A stretch of DNA of 64,000 bases from S139-23 sp047639315 (GTDB lineage: Bacteria > Planctomycetota > GCA-002687715 > DRQF01), in NCBI GenBank assembly GCA_047639315.1, contig JBLINQ010000007.1:5828-69827 (forward strand), written 5' to 3'. Numbering within the stretch: the first letter of the stretch is position 1; each line of letters starts with the position of its first letter. Made by a program: the position numbers and the translations under genes. Shown one piece after another: positions 53,601 through 61,083 of the stretch. The notes beneath the pieces were generated by a model. The model was not told where the DNA came from, made no database searches, and saw only the letters and a list, made by a program, of their open reading frames with translations.

Positions 53601-53926
53601 GCGGCGCGATGTTCAACCGTCTCCAAGGCCGATGGCTGAGCCTCCGATGAAGCCCAGTTTCTCTCGCGATTCTCTCGACGAATAGCACGCCGCTTATTCT
53701 CAGCAAGACGCCGACGCAGGATCGTCCGAAACCAACCGAAGGTCTGCTGGGAATCTCGCGGAGAATTCTCCAATCCGATCAGCAGGCAATCTTGAACTAA
53801 GTCATCCACGTCTTCACCACGTAGTGACCTATTCGCGAGATGACGCAAGAATCCGGCATGTCGCTCTAATTCTGTGATGTGGTTACTTGGATCGTTCACT
53901 TGTGCCTCGGTGGAGTTTTCATCCAT
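50669..53926 (-). CDS. ECF-type sigma factor fused to a membrane segment and carboxypeptidase-regulatory-like domains
   Basis: A 1085-residue protein. Residues about 20-95 are sigma region 2 (LRGEDVDDLVQDCLL, then FGWFRTILRRRLAENKRR) and about 120-175 region 4 (LSPELYDVVRLRYFDG, VKQIADLRGLPERTVKYRL). Without a stop, the frame continues into a membrane helix at about 197-217 (MKKIVLTFVIALLAIGSLSW) and then roughly nine Ig-like carboxypeptidase-regulatory-type repeats (for example GRVTDAKSGVGVAQAKVTV, VLDEDGNPVPKVSVSL) to the end, which would lie outside the cytoplasm. ATG 53926 (GGTGG 6 bases upstream) is chosen. A strong internal ribosome site precedes the membrane helix. It may be a membrane-held sigma factor or two overlapping products. 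Confidence 0.85.
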   Translation of the reverse strand: MDENSTEAQVNDPSNHITELERHAGFLRHLANRSLRGEDVDDLVQDCLLIGLENSPRDSQQTFGWFRTILRRRLAENKRRAIRRENRERNWASSEAQPSALETVEHRAALRSVTDAVIDLSPELYDVVRLRYFDGMKVKQIADLRGLPERTVKYRLEMALQELRSRLEVKPQGRAALLLLGGAASQNVFDLGGWIAMKKIVLTFVIALLAIGSLSWAIWINSGDEISDLDQVKTSSIQEEVIQPRRNATAAEIKTPDSQDAMVPAVIDRDRDIFGRIVNEDYEPIEGAEIESRVHPWQRMSVLSPRSAADVVVEKTFSASDGGFALHHERGDVVELIISKPGFARLLLTRRVAGEKIDIVLHKACFLEILAQRIDGSPLPNAHITAWREAGKEVGGGQYDQRSGKTDANGLLLLEDLSPGLIKLYARHQAHKPSSFQEIDIKQHDANQITIQFADAGIVRGRVTDAKSGVGVAQAKVTVMWGSLAVKTDQDGYYERPGCPTGEKEWFNIDVEAKGFAGASQSVRFGQPSYDFEMTKGDTVVGRCVDQAGKPINGVRISMIGSTFGARGQQIDMAAAVSNPNGEFRLDDLKRTMPHTLILEAPGLGRRHLDFDSHPGDEAGTIELGDIAMTLGVRISGSVISEDGTPIVNAVVKLIGTNEDRAERRGTGIGPAQTSYGESEKRWTDDLGRFCFAHLMAGAYELKIEIFGAVPISKKVTLGSQGLDDLEILVAAPRPLLVHVLDEDGNPVPKVSVSLWSGDKEILSRYTNKSGEASFSGAPREPLTLKFSTGLASGFRHASPIDIDASVTSQTVVLARETLVTGNVVGPTGKGLSQVEVVAHLNGGEKRSVFTKRGGEFKIDLPAGEKVDLEVTGKQLKRIGQGMYTHELGAFRGRLEGLVVPSTSVVLRVERAVSTLELTVIVNGPDGRPVAGAQLYASPVTGMEARVTDQSGQVRFEGLFPNPLRLQAHPPSEKRVRYYSSKALDVTPNNQTVILTLRNARQIKGRVVLEDGAPAQKFIVEAFVNGQEHYRELTDSGGAFELTVAEGLIYTVKAYSQDWKLKGEVEGVTKGPLTIKATTQYQDKK
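53336..53354 (-). promoter_or_regulatory. internal ribosome-binding site and ATG within the sigma-fusion gene
   Basis: On the minus strand GGGAGGA (53354-53348) lies 9 bases before an in-frame ATG (53338-53336) that starts MKKIVLTFVIALLAIG, a typical signal anchor. Initiation here would yield a separate 889-residue membrane protein lacking the sigma domains. This is the best Shine-Dalgarno in the gene, better than that of the sigma start itself. Confidence 0.55.
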
Positions 53927-54031
53927 AGGATGCCACCGATGGCAAAGTGGCCAACAAAATTCGGTGACTTTCTGCAATTTGTCGCGGGCACGCACCCTGA
54001 TGAGACAAATCACCCGATCTGAAGATCCATG

Positions 54032-54066
54032 AAGAAAGCCATCGACATGCGTCGATGGCTTTCTTT
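54032..54066 (-). terminator. terminator of the VOC lipoprotein gene
   Basis: A 14- to 15-bp stem (54033-54046 with 54051-54064) around a 4-base loop ATGC. On the minus strand it is followed by TTCTTC-like sequence. It lies about 50 bases past the stop of the VOC gene and before the sigma-fusion gene start. Confidence 0.6.
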
Positions 54067-54114
54067 CTTGAGCAATGGGCTCCTCTTCGAACTCTTTCCT
54101 CCCCGGGAAAGGCT

Positions 54115-54609
54115 CTACTTGGCCTTGTCTACATGTTGATCGAACAAGATGGCATTGCCATCAGGGTCAACAATCATGAAGCTCGCTGGCCCAGTGGTCG
54201 ATACATCAGCCTCAAGGCTCATGGTGATGCCGGCCTTCTTCAGATCTTCCTGAATGTCACGAACGTCTTTGAAGCTCTCTGGTGTCTGCTTCTTGTGGTC
54301 CCAGCCTGGATTGAAGGTCATGATGTTGTTGGGAAACATACCTTGGAACAAACCGATCGTGGTTGTGCCGTTCTGGAGAACCACCCAGTTTTGTGCCTGC
54401 ACTCCGCCGACCTCCTCGAAGCCCAATTTCTCATAGAATGCCCTCGATGCTGCAATGTCCTTCACCGCCAGGCTATTTGAGAAAGTTCCCAATTCCATCG
54501 TTCCAGTCTTGGCTTTTTCCGGGGTCTTGTCGCTCTTGCGTACATCTGCGCTACTGCAGGCGGAAAAGGTCATGAGGCCAATAAACAACAATACTGCAAG
54601 TCTTTGCAT
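54115..54609 (-). CDS. VOC-family (glyoxalase/bleomycin-resistance fold) lipoprotein
   Basis: A 164-residue protein. The lipoprotein signal (MQRLAVLLFIGLMTFSACSS; lipobox FSAC) predicts export. The mature part is one VOC domain made of two beta-alpha-beta3 halves: NSLAVKDIAASRAFYEKLGFEEVG and later MIVDPDGNAILFDQH, with the metal-ligand positions only partly kept. ATG 54609 is used, with AGGAG 8 bases upstream. VOC domains usually are cytoplasmic enzymes, so a lipidated one is unusual. It is divergent from an AraC/GyrI regulator, which may control it. Confidence 0.8.
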   Translation of the reverse strand: MQRLAVLLFIGLMTFSACSSADVRKSDKTPEKAKTGTMELGTFSNSLAVKDIAASRAFYEKLGFEEVGGVQAQNWVVLQNGTTTIGLFQGMFPNNIMTFNPGWDHKKQTPESFKDVRDIQEDLKKAGITMSLEADVSTTGPASFMIVDPDGNAILFDQHVDKAK

Positions 54610-54829
54610 CTGAGATGCTCCTATCATTTGATGCTTCACATCAACCTATTCTGACGACAAGAACTCATATCCTTGGCTGCGGATCTATGGACTATGATTG
54701 GTGCTCATCGAGCTCTTCCTTGTATTTTAGGGCATGCGATTTTAATCTACTTGCCAGATCTTGCGATTTGCGCAAAGGCCCTCTTCGTTGGCAGAGAAGC
54801 GGCCCTGAACTCCAAGGAGGTTGGCGTCA

Positions 54830-55753
54830 ATGCCGTCGTTGCCAGAGAATACACCCGTCTCGCCGCCAGATTACGTTCTTCGCGTCAACTGGGCTATCGA
54901 TTTCATCCTCGAGAACCTTCAAGCCCCGCTCAAGCTCGACGACATCGCCAAGGTTGCATGCTTCTCTCCGTTTCATTTTCATCGTGTTTTTAAGGCACTT
55001 CTGGGAGAGACCCTCTCTGACTTCATCACCCGAGTGCGCTTGGAGCGCGCTATAAGAATCATGTCCTTTGACAAGAACAAGTCGATGACCCAGGTGGCGT
55101 TAACGTGTGGTCTTGGGTCGTCGTCAAATTTCTCTCGTGTTTTCAAACAGCAATACGGAGTGCCGCCAAGTCGATTCGATATCGCCGGATTGAGAGAACA
55201 GCGGCACGAAGAGATCAACAACTCCAGTTCAGAGTTTACTGACGGGCTTCGCCTGGAACGGTTGCCACCTGGGGAGAATCCGGACAACTTTGTCATTCGC
55301 ATGCGCGAACTCCCGGAGCGCACAGTGGCCTACATTCGGTCACTGGATCCGTACCGAAACGGAATCGTGACAGGAGCTGTCGAGAGACTCATGTTTTGGG
55401 CCGAGGCCCGTAAACTCGCCGATGGTAATTGGCTGGGATACATGTGGGATGACCCGCAGATCGTCGCTCACAAAGACTGTCGTTACGACGTCGGCCTTGA
55501 GGTTACGGATGTCACCCCCGAAGGTGAAATCGGGAAGCTCCAATTCCCGGCCATGCTCGTCGCTGAAGTTGAGATGAAGGGGTCGATTGAGCTGGAGCAA
55601 CGGGCCTTGGATTGGCTCTATGGCACTTGGCTCCCTACCAGCGGCTATGTCCCGTCAGCGCAACCATGCTTCGAATCATGGATCGGTCGGCCATTCGCAC
55701 ATGGCTTTGAGCATTTCGAATTGAATGTCCAACTGCCGGTCGAGCGCGGGTAG
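54830..55753 (+). CDS. AraC-family regulator with GyrI-like effector domain
   Basis: A 307-residue regulator. Residues about 15-115 are the double helix-turn-helix of the AraC/XylS family (LDDIAKVACFSPFHFHRVFK, then MTQVALTCGLGSSSNFSRVFKQQYG). Residues about 150-305 form a GyrI-like small-molecule-binding domain (VIRMRELPERTVAYIRSLDPY, WLYGTWLPTSGY, HFELNVQLPVE). This is the layout of SoxS-Rob-like, drug-sensing regulators. AAGGAGG at 54814-54820 lies 9 bases before ATG 54830, which overrides an upstream TTG. Its likely target is the divergent VOC lipoprotein gene and itself. Confidence 0.9.
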   Translation: MPSLPENTPVSPPDYVLRVNWAIDFILENLQAPLKLDDIAKVACFSPFHFHRVFKALLGETLSDFITRVRLERAIRIMSFDKNKSMTQVALTCGLGSSSNFSRVFKQQYGVPPSRFDIAGLREQRHEEINNSSSEFTDGLRLERLPPGENPDNFVIRMRELPERTVAYIRSLDPYRNGIVTGAVERLMFWAEARKLADGNWLGYMWDDPQIVAHKDCRYDVGLEVTDVTPEGEIGKLQFPAMLVAEVEMKGSIELEQRALDWLYGTWLPTSGYVPSAQPCFESWIGRPFAHGFEHFELNVQLPVERG

Positions 55754-55756
55754 GTC

Positions 55757-57142
55757 TCACTTCTCGGTCTTGCCTGGCTTGTTAACCAACCCAGAGAGTA
55801 GTTCCCGAGCGTTCTTCTCATGAGCCAACGACTCTTGAAGCCGTTCTTTCAGTGCCTTTAGTTTGTCTGGCGAAAGCCCGGCGCTATGCGAGGTGAGGGC
55901 TTGGTTCACGGCATGAACAAGGTCGAGGTAACTCGTGCCGTACTGGCAAGTCATTAAGGTCTTTTCGGCAACCGCGCGGCTTTTTTTGTTCCACTTGGCA
56001 AGCACAATTTTTCTCGCCTTCTGAATCTTCTTCTCGGCTTTCTTGCCGGCACTGAGTCGTTTGGCACCGATGCCCTTCTCCCAGGCTCGGTGTCCGCCGA
56101 GAAGGCCATGCCCTTGACGGAAAAGAGCGTGACCGAGTTGATCGGTCTTGCGTTTTGGATCGACGGCATGCTCATCACAAAGACCAACGACTTTTGCGCT
56201 CAACTCATCAACGAACTGACGAGCAGACACAATTTCCTCGCTAACTTTCTTCTTGTCGCTCCCTTTGTGCTTTTTGAAGAGGCGCTCACTTTGCTTCAGC
56301 AGGAGAACCAAGGTCGCCACCGATGGCTTTTTCTTGGCTCGCTCTTCGGCAAAGCCAATCATCGCCGACGCGGCACTTGACGTCGTCGCGTTATCAAGCC
56401 AATCGAACATCGCCGCCACCTGGATTGGCAAGGGCCAATGCCCACTCCGTGCGGTGAGACCTTCAACGATCTCTAATTTGACCTGGGCATAGCCTAAGTC
56501 ACGATAGATCTTCGCTGTCCGCGTGGCACATTCGACCGTGACGACAGCATCGGCACGACCATGCAAGATTCCGACAGCCATGCTCTTCTTGGCGAAGGCT
56601 CCATGCTTGACGTTGCCGAGGACATTGCCGGCATGAGCAACGAAGCCGTCAACCAGCTGGGGCTGCTGACCGGCAAACCAGTAGGTGAAGAAGGCCCCTT
56701 GGCTATGACCATAGAGGTAAACCCTCTTGATCTTGAACTTACCGCGAAAGCGCTTGATGAGTGCAACGATCTGATCCTCGTCAGCTGCGCCTTGGGAGAA
56801 GTTGAAGGACTTGCCTCTTCCCGGTGTCATCCCCTCTGGTGCGACGACGATGTCGTCTCCTCGAAACTGGCCAGAGGCGATCGGGTAGTTCCAGAATGCC
56901 CAAGGGTAGGTGAGCCCTGTGCCGTGAAACATGAAGACCAAGTTGACACCGCCTTTGGGAATCGACTTTGGTAGCCGATACCAGTACGCCTTGCCGGCGC
57001 TGGAGGTCCCCTCCAGCACTTCTCCTTTTGGCGCTTTTGATGACGGCTCTTCCTTTGGCACCGTGCTCGCCTTTTGAGCGAATACGGGACAGGCCCAGAT
57101 GAGTGAGAACAAACACAAGAAGCCGAAAACGTGAAATCTCAT
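55757..57142 (-). CDS. secreted alpha/beta-hydrolase (PHB-depolymerase-like) with helical C-terminus
   Basis: A 461-residue secreted hydrolase. Signal peptide MRFHVFGFLCLFSLIWACPVFAQ. Residues about 50-270 are an alpha/beta-hydrolase: oxyanion segment VFMFHGTGL, nucleophile elbow YGHSQGAFF, acid in HGRADAVVTVE and catalytic His in ARSGHWPLP, the order of the esterase/depolymerase families. The remaining 190 residues are Lys/Ala-rich and helical and not recognised. GGGAGGA precedes ATG 57142. Substrate is unknown; a polymer or ester in the periplasm or outside is likely. Confidence 0.82.
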   Translation of the reverse strand: MRFHVFGFLCLFSLIWACPVFAQKASTVPKEEPSSKAPKGEVLEGTSSAGKAYWYRLPKSIPKGGVNLVFMFHGTGLTYPWAFWNYPIASGQFRGDDIVVAPEGMTPGRGKSFNFSQGAADEDQIVALIKRFRGKFKIKRVYLYGHSQGAFFTYWFAGQQPQLVDGFVAHAGNVLGNVKHGAFAKKSMAVGILHGRADAVVTVECATRTAKIYRDLGYAQVKLEIVEGLTARSGHWPLPIQVAAMFDWLDNATTSSAASAMIGFAEERAKKKPSVATLVLLLKQSERLFKKHKGSDKKKVSEEIVSARQFVDELSAKVVGLCDEHAVDPKRKTDQLGHALFRQGHGLLGGHRAWEKGIGAKRLSAGKKAEKKIQKARKIVLAKWNKKSRAVAEKTLMTCQYGTSYLDLVHAVNQALTSHSAGLSPDKLKALKERLQESLAHEKNARELLSGLVNKPGKTEK

Positions 57143-57386
57143 GGCATCCTCCCAACAGGTCACCGCATAGATTCGGCGACGTCTTAATTCTCATACTATC
57201 GGATCTGAATTCGAGCGGTGACAAGGATTAGGAATCGGTCAAAATTCCCCGGCTTGGACAGAGGTGCCTTGGACGTCATCGCCGACGAATTATTCCGATT
57301 GGCACTCCGATTGAGACACACCTTCGGTGTAGGATTTCTTGGCCTCACTTATGTCTCAAGATTTGGCAGATCAGGCCCATACACAT

Positions 57387-58802
57387 ATGCGACTCACCGG
57401 CTTTACCATTGTCCTAGCGCTCCTAACCACGATCACCCCTCTTCAGGGGCAGAGATCGATACCACTTACGTCGATTGGCAAACTGACTCCCGAATTTTCC
57501 AACATCCCCAATCATCTCGTTCGAGCGTTCAAAAATCACAAGAAAACGATCTTAGGCGCAGAAGTCAAAGTCGTGATCACGGATGGTGAGTGTGAAATAT
57601 TCGATCAAACAACGAAACTCAAGAAAGTCGCCATCGGACGGCACCGTGTCAAACTAGCCAGAATGAATGGTGGCAAGAAGTCCAATTACTTCGTGGACGT
57701 GATCTTCGATGGTCAAGTGGCCAAGGTGGTAAGCGCCAGCGGGTGGGCTCTCAAGCACGGCAAACAACGGGCCTTTGTTCTCGATGCCAATCTAAACGGG
57801 AAGCTGGATGCCGAAGGTGCTGATGGAGTCCTTCAAGCCCACTCACGCACAGTCGCCCCCTTTCATGGGGAGGTTTGGTTCTTTGGTCTCGGCATCCAGG
57901 TCAGCGCCAAGGCCAACAAGGTGATTGCGACGCCTCTGACTCCACACCAGTCCAAGATGATTTCAGAGGGGCTGGCGGCGCTCAATTACTACCGCCAAAT
58001 TTGTGGGTTAAGGTGCGTATCCGTGGACGCGGAGGCTTCTAAGGGATGCGCCCTGCATGCGAAATACGATTCCTTTAATTGGGGTTCAGGACAAGGTCGT
58101 CAAAAAGAAGACCCGAAGAATCGCTATTACACAGAAGCCGGAGATCGCATTGCCAAGACTGGTTGCCACTTTGGGCTCACGGAGAAGCCAGGATTGGCTG
58201 CAGTCATCAATCTCGACGGCGTCTACCAAAGGCGAGGGGTCTTAGTGCCGACACAAAGCCGCATTGGCATGGGCACTTACTCTGGGCGCGTGTTTGACGA
58301 CAGAAATGATGCGATCACAGTCATAGCCATGAGTATCGCCAAAGGGCCGAGCTACGGCGTGGCATATCCACTCGTTTATCCAGCTCAGGGTCAGCTTGAT
58401 GTCCCGACGGAATTTCGAGACTTGGAGATTCCGAGGCCAATTCCCGACGGCTTGGATAAAGGGAAATTGGGATACCCCGTCTCCATCAACCTCGAATTCC
58501 TTTCAGATGTGGGAAGTGCCAAGTTGCAACTCTTCGCGCTCCGGCAAAACAAGCGGAGAAAAGTGGCGGGCTATAACTACGGTCCCGGAAACACCCTCGA
58601 AGGCAGCGGAGGCGGTACCTACGACCATGTCTTGAAGATGAACAACTTCCTCGTTCACTTCATTGCCAAGAAACCACTGAAACCCAATCAGAGGTATTTG
58701 GCTGTCGCCACGTGGACCCTCAATGCGACGGAGTTCAAGCGAGAGTGGGAGTTCAAAACTGGGCGCCGCAGTTTTTCTTTTGATGGTCATGGCAAGTATT
58801 GA
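57387..58802 (+). CDS. secreted protein with CAP/SCP-like domain
   Basis: A 471-residue protein with a signal peptide (MRLTGFTIVLALLTTITPLQG). Residues about 30-180 are a beta-rich segment of unknown type (carrying VLDANLNGKLDAEGADG, an EF-hand-like calcium loop). Residues about 190-330 resemble a CAP (SCP/PR-1) domain: GLAALNYYRQICGLRCVSVDAE, GCALHAKYDS, and late VFDDRNDAITVIAM. The last 130 residues look like a bacterial Ig-like or Big-type domain (VSINLEFLS, AVATWTLNATEFKREWEF). An upstream in-frame ATG (57351) is possible but would delay the signal peptide. The gene is divergent from the hydrolase. Confidence 0.7.
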   Translation: MRLTGFTIVLALLTTITPLQGQRSIPLTSIGKLTPEFSNIPNHLVRAFKNHKKTILGAEVKVVITDGECEIFDQTTKLKKVAIGRHRVKLARMNGGKKSNYFVDVIFDGQVAKVVSASGWALKHGKQRAFVLDANLNGKLDAEGADGVLQAHSRTVAPFHGEVWFFGLGIQVSAKANKVIATPLTPHQSKMISEGLAALNYYRQICGLRCVSVDAEASKGCALHAKYDSFNWGSGQGRQKEDPKNRYYTEAGDRIAKTGCHFGLTEKPGLAAVINLDGVYQRRGVLVPTQSRIGMGTYSGRVFDDRNDAITVIAMSIAKGPSYGVAYPLVYPAQGQLDVPTEFRDLEIPRPIPDGLDKGKLGYPVSINLEFLSDVGSAKLQLFALRQNKRRKVAGYNYGPGNTLEGSGGGTYDHVLKMNNFLVHFIAKKPLKPNQRYLAVATWTLNATEFKREWEFKTGRRSFSFDGHGKY

Positions 58803-58816
58803 CCTGGCGAATGACG

Positions 58817-60346
58817 TTAGCGGGTCAACACTTCAAAATCACAGCGAGATTCTTTGTTCGCTTCGGGAGCGACGACGTTCTTTAGCTCAAAGAATTGAGT
58901 GGAATATGGCTTGAGGGCAGGGCCGATGACAAACTGCCATTGCGAATGGCCCCTCGATTCATACGAGCCATCCCGAGCAACTCGCTGGCGATAGACGGCT
59001 TTATTGTGCGTGCCGACCACATAGGTTCCAGCTTGTGAACGCCCTGCCCCAAGCACCTTGACTCGTCCTTTGGCGTAGGATCCAGCCTTCATAGTAAAGC
59101 TGAGCCCTTTGTTGTCACTTTTCTTCACGTTCAGTCGCCTCGGCTCTGGCGAAGCAAGGGACGGATGCCTCACGACTACGACATTGGATCCTGGACGCAC
59201 ACCCCGTAGGCGAAAAGACCCTCCGGCACGCGAATAAGTACTGACGCCATTCTCAATCGGATACTTAGAAATTTTGCCGCTTCTTGCACCACGCCGGTAG
59301 CTGAGCAAACTTCCCTGCCGCTTCCTGAGTCGAGCAAAGACGTTGCTACCGCCGAGCACTTCAATAAAAGCACCTTCGATGCCTCGTCCAGTTCGATCAC
59401 TAATGATCTTACCCAAGAGTTCTGTGAGTCCTTGGTCTTCAAGTTTGGCAACGACGATGTTTCCTCCCATCATATTTTGACGCCGAGCAACGCCCGGATT
59501 GGGCTTGCACAAAATCGGAGGCACATCCCCCTTACGCGCCAAGAAAACACCACTCTGGGAGTCAAGCACAGGCAACATGCCATGGACATCTGTCTTCCCA
59601 ACAAGAACTGCTTCATGGACCGGGTCTTTGGATCGAGTCGATATCCAGAGAATCTCAGCGCCCTGGACTGGCTCTTCAACAGCATCGACAACAAGAATCA
59701 TCCCCAGACGGACATAGTCACTCGGGTTGTCCGTATCGAAAACAAAATGAGCCCTCTTATTGGGCTCCACACGGACGAGCCCGGCTCTGATACCACCGAT
59801 AATGACCAACCAGGTAACGGCTTTGACGCTTTCGAACGTGGCCGAGAGAGTCTCCGGATCTACGACTGTTCGACGCACGTGAAAAGCCGGATCAATCCCA
59901 CTCACGGGTTCTATGCGTACAGTAAATTTCTTTAGCCTCTTCATCCGTTCGATACGGCGATGAGTCCTTCGATCAAGAAAGAGTTGCACATGGAGGCTCC
60001 CTTTTTGATCGATCAGGAGGGGTCCGTCCTCTTCTTTTTTGGGGCTTGTCTTTTTGGGAGCCGCCTTATTGTGCTTCGGGGGTGATTTGACACGTGGTTC
60101 GGATTTCTTTGAACGCACTCGATTGATCCGGCCCGAGTAGCTGTGCTCGGGGATGATAGCGAGATCCGATGCGGAAGACTCTGGGCTCGTATCAATCGAA
60201 TCGAAGGTAGAAATGAGAGAGTCTTCGTGGAGGTCATCGTCATTAACGAGCACCCCAATCACACAGAGAGACAGAATCAGCACGACAAAGAGCGAACCGA
60301 TCACATATTTACTTTTCTGCTGGGCCTTCTCTTCTTCTGAACTCAT
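58817..60346 (-). CDS. membrane-anchored protein with carboxypeptidase-regulatory-like repeats
   Basis: A 509-residue protein with a single N-terminal membrane helix (about 13-32, VIGSLFVVLILSLCVIGVLV) and a Lys/Pro-rich linker (PPKHNKAAPKKTSPKKEE) leading to an outside domain of several Ig-like carboxypeptidase-regulatory repeats (ILVVDAVEEPVQGAEILWI, IISDRTGRGIEGAFIEVLG, GSFRLRGVRPGSNVVV). GAGGGG is 6 bases before ATG 60346. The layout matches the part of the sigma-fusion protein beyond its membrane helix, without the sigma domains. Function unknown; it could sense or bind outside ligands. It runs in the same direction as the next two genes. Confidence 0.75.
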   Translation of the reverse strand: MSSEEEKAQQKSKYVIGSLFVVLILSLCVIGVLVNDDDLHEDSLISTFDSIDTSPESSASDLAIIPEHSYSGRINRVRSKKSEPRVKSPPKHNKAAPKKTSPKKEEDGPLLIDQKGSLHVQLFLDRRTHRRIERMKRLKKFTVRIEPVSGIDPAFHVRRTVVDPETLSATFESVKAVTWLVIIGGIRAGLVRVEPNKRAHFVFDTDNPSDYVRLGMILVVDAVEEPVQGAEILWISTRSKDPVHEAVLVGKTDVHGMLPVLDSQSGVFLARKGDVPPILCKPNPGVARRQNMMGGNIVVAKLEDQGLTELLGKIISDRTGRGIEGAFIEVLGGSNVFARLRKRQGSLLSYRRGARSGKISKYPIENGVSTYSRAGGSFRLRGVRPGSNVVVVRHPSLASPEPRRLNVKKSDNKGLSFTMKAGSYAKGRVKVLGAGRSQAGTYVVGTHNKAVYRQRVARDGSYESRGHSQWQFVIGPALKPYSTQFFELKNVVAPEANKESRCDFEVLTR

Positions 60347-60413
60347 GCCATCCCCTCTCATTAGAAAGACGATACGTTCTTGTCACTGTTCCCTGATTCG
60401 AGAAATGCCCTGA

Positions 60414-61034
60414 TCATCGCTTGCTGACGTGAGTGTAGATAACCAGACCGTCATGCAATCCGAATTGGAACTTCGCTCCAGTGCTCTCTTCGATATAAAA
60501 GACATAAAGCCCGCCAGTTTGCCCAATGCTCATTTCGGTAGGATTGCCATACTCTGAGAGCAGTTTGTCGCGGGTCCACATGTGATGTTTGCGACGAAAC
60601 AATTCCTTGTCGAGGGCCGCAATAGCTGCAAGGTTTTTCTGAGCGACAGCCGCATCAGCGAAGGGAGGTGAGGCCACGACTTGTCGATCAGAATTGACAC
60701 TCTTAGAACTTGCACGCGACAATTCTGCCACAGCTTCGGCGAGTTCCTTAAGCGACTCGTTCAAGTCAACCTGTTGGCGGTTGCTCATCGCGCTACTGTC
60801 AGCAGCCCGCCTTGGCGCTCCGCCATAAGGCTCTTCTTGACCGCCATTCTCAGCCAAACGGTCAACTGCTTTAGTAAGAGCGAGAAGTGCGTCGGAGTGG
60901 CCGACACCATCAATGGCGCTGTTTTCACTTCCGTCGTCTGAGATAGAAAAGACCAGAACGATAAGGACAACGGCATTGATGCCCGTTAAGAGGCAGGCTG
61001 GCCATAACCAATTCAAATTCGAATCCTGTCCCAT
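60414..61034 (-). CDS. small membrane protein with SmpA/BamE-like C-terminus
   Basis: A 206-residue protein. ATG 61034, with AAAGGG 8 bases upstream, gives a membrane helix near the N-terminus (WLWPACLLTGINAVVLIVLV); the longer reading frame adds a non-conserved basic stretch. The middle is a Glu/Ala-rich likely coiled coil (SLKELAEAVAELSRASSK). The end, TRDKLLSEYGNPTEMSIGQTG followed by a YVFYIEES...AKFQFGLHDG pattern, recalls the small BamE/SmpA-type alpha-beta domain. Function unknown. It lies 50 bases downstream of the metallophosphoesterase gene. Confidence 0.6.
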   Translation of the reverse strand: MGQDSNLNWLWPACLLTGINAVVLIVLVFSISDDGSENSAIDGVGHSDALLALTKAVDRLAENGGQEEPYGGAPRRAADSSAMSNRQQVDLNESLKELAEAVAELSRASSKSVNSDRQVVASPPFADAAVAQKNLAAIAALDKELFRRKHHMWTRDKLLSEYGNPTEMSIGQTGGLYVFYIEESTGAKFQFGLHDGLVIYTHVSKR

Positions 61035-61083
61035 ACTTTTTGCCCTTTGCTTCTTCTTCGCTTCCCCGCCTTCGGAGCTGCCT

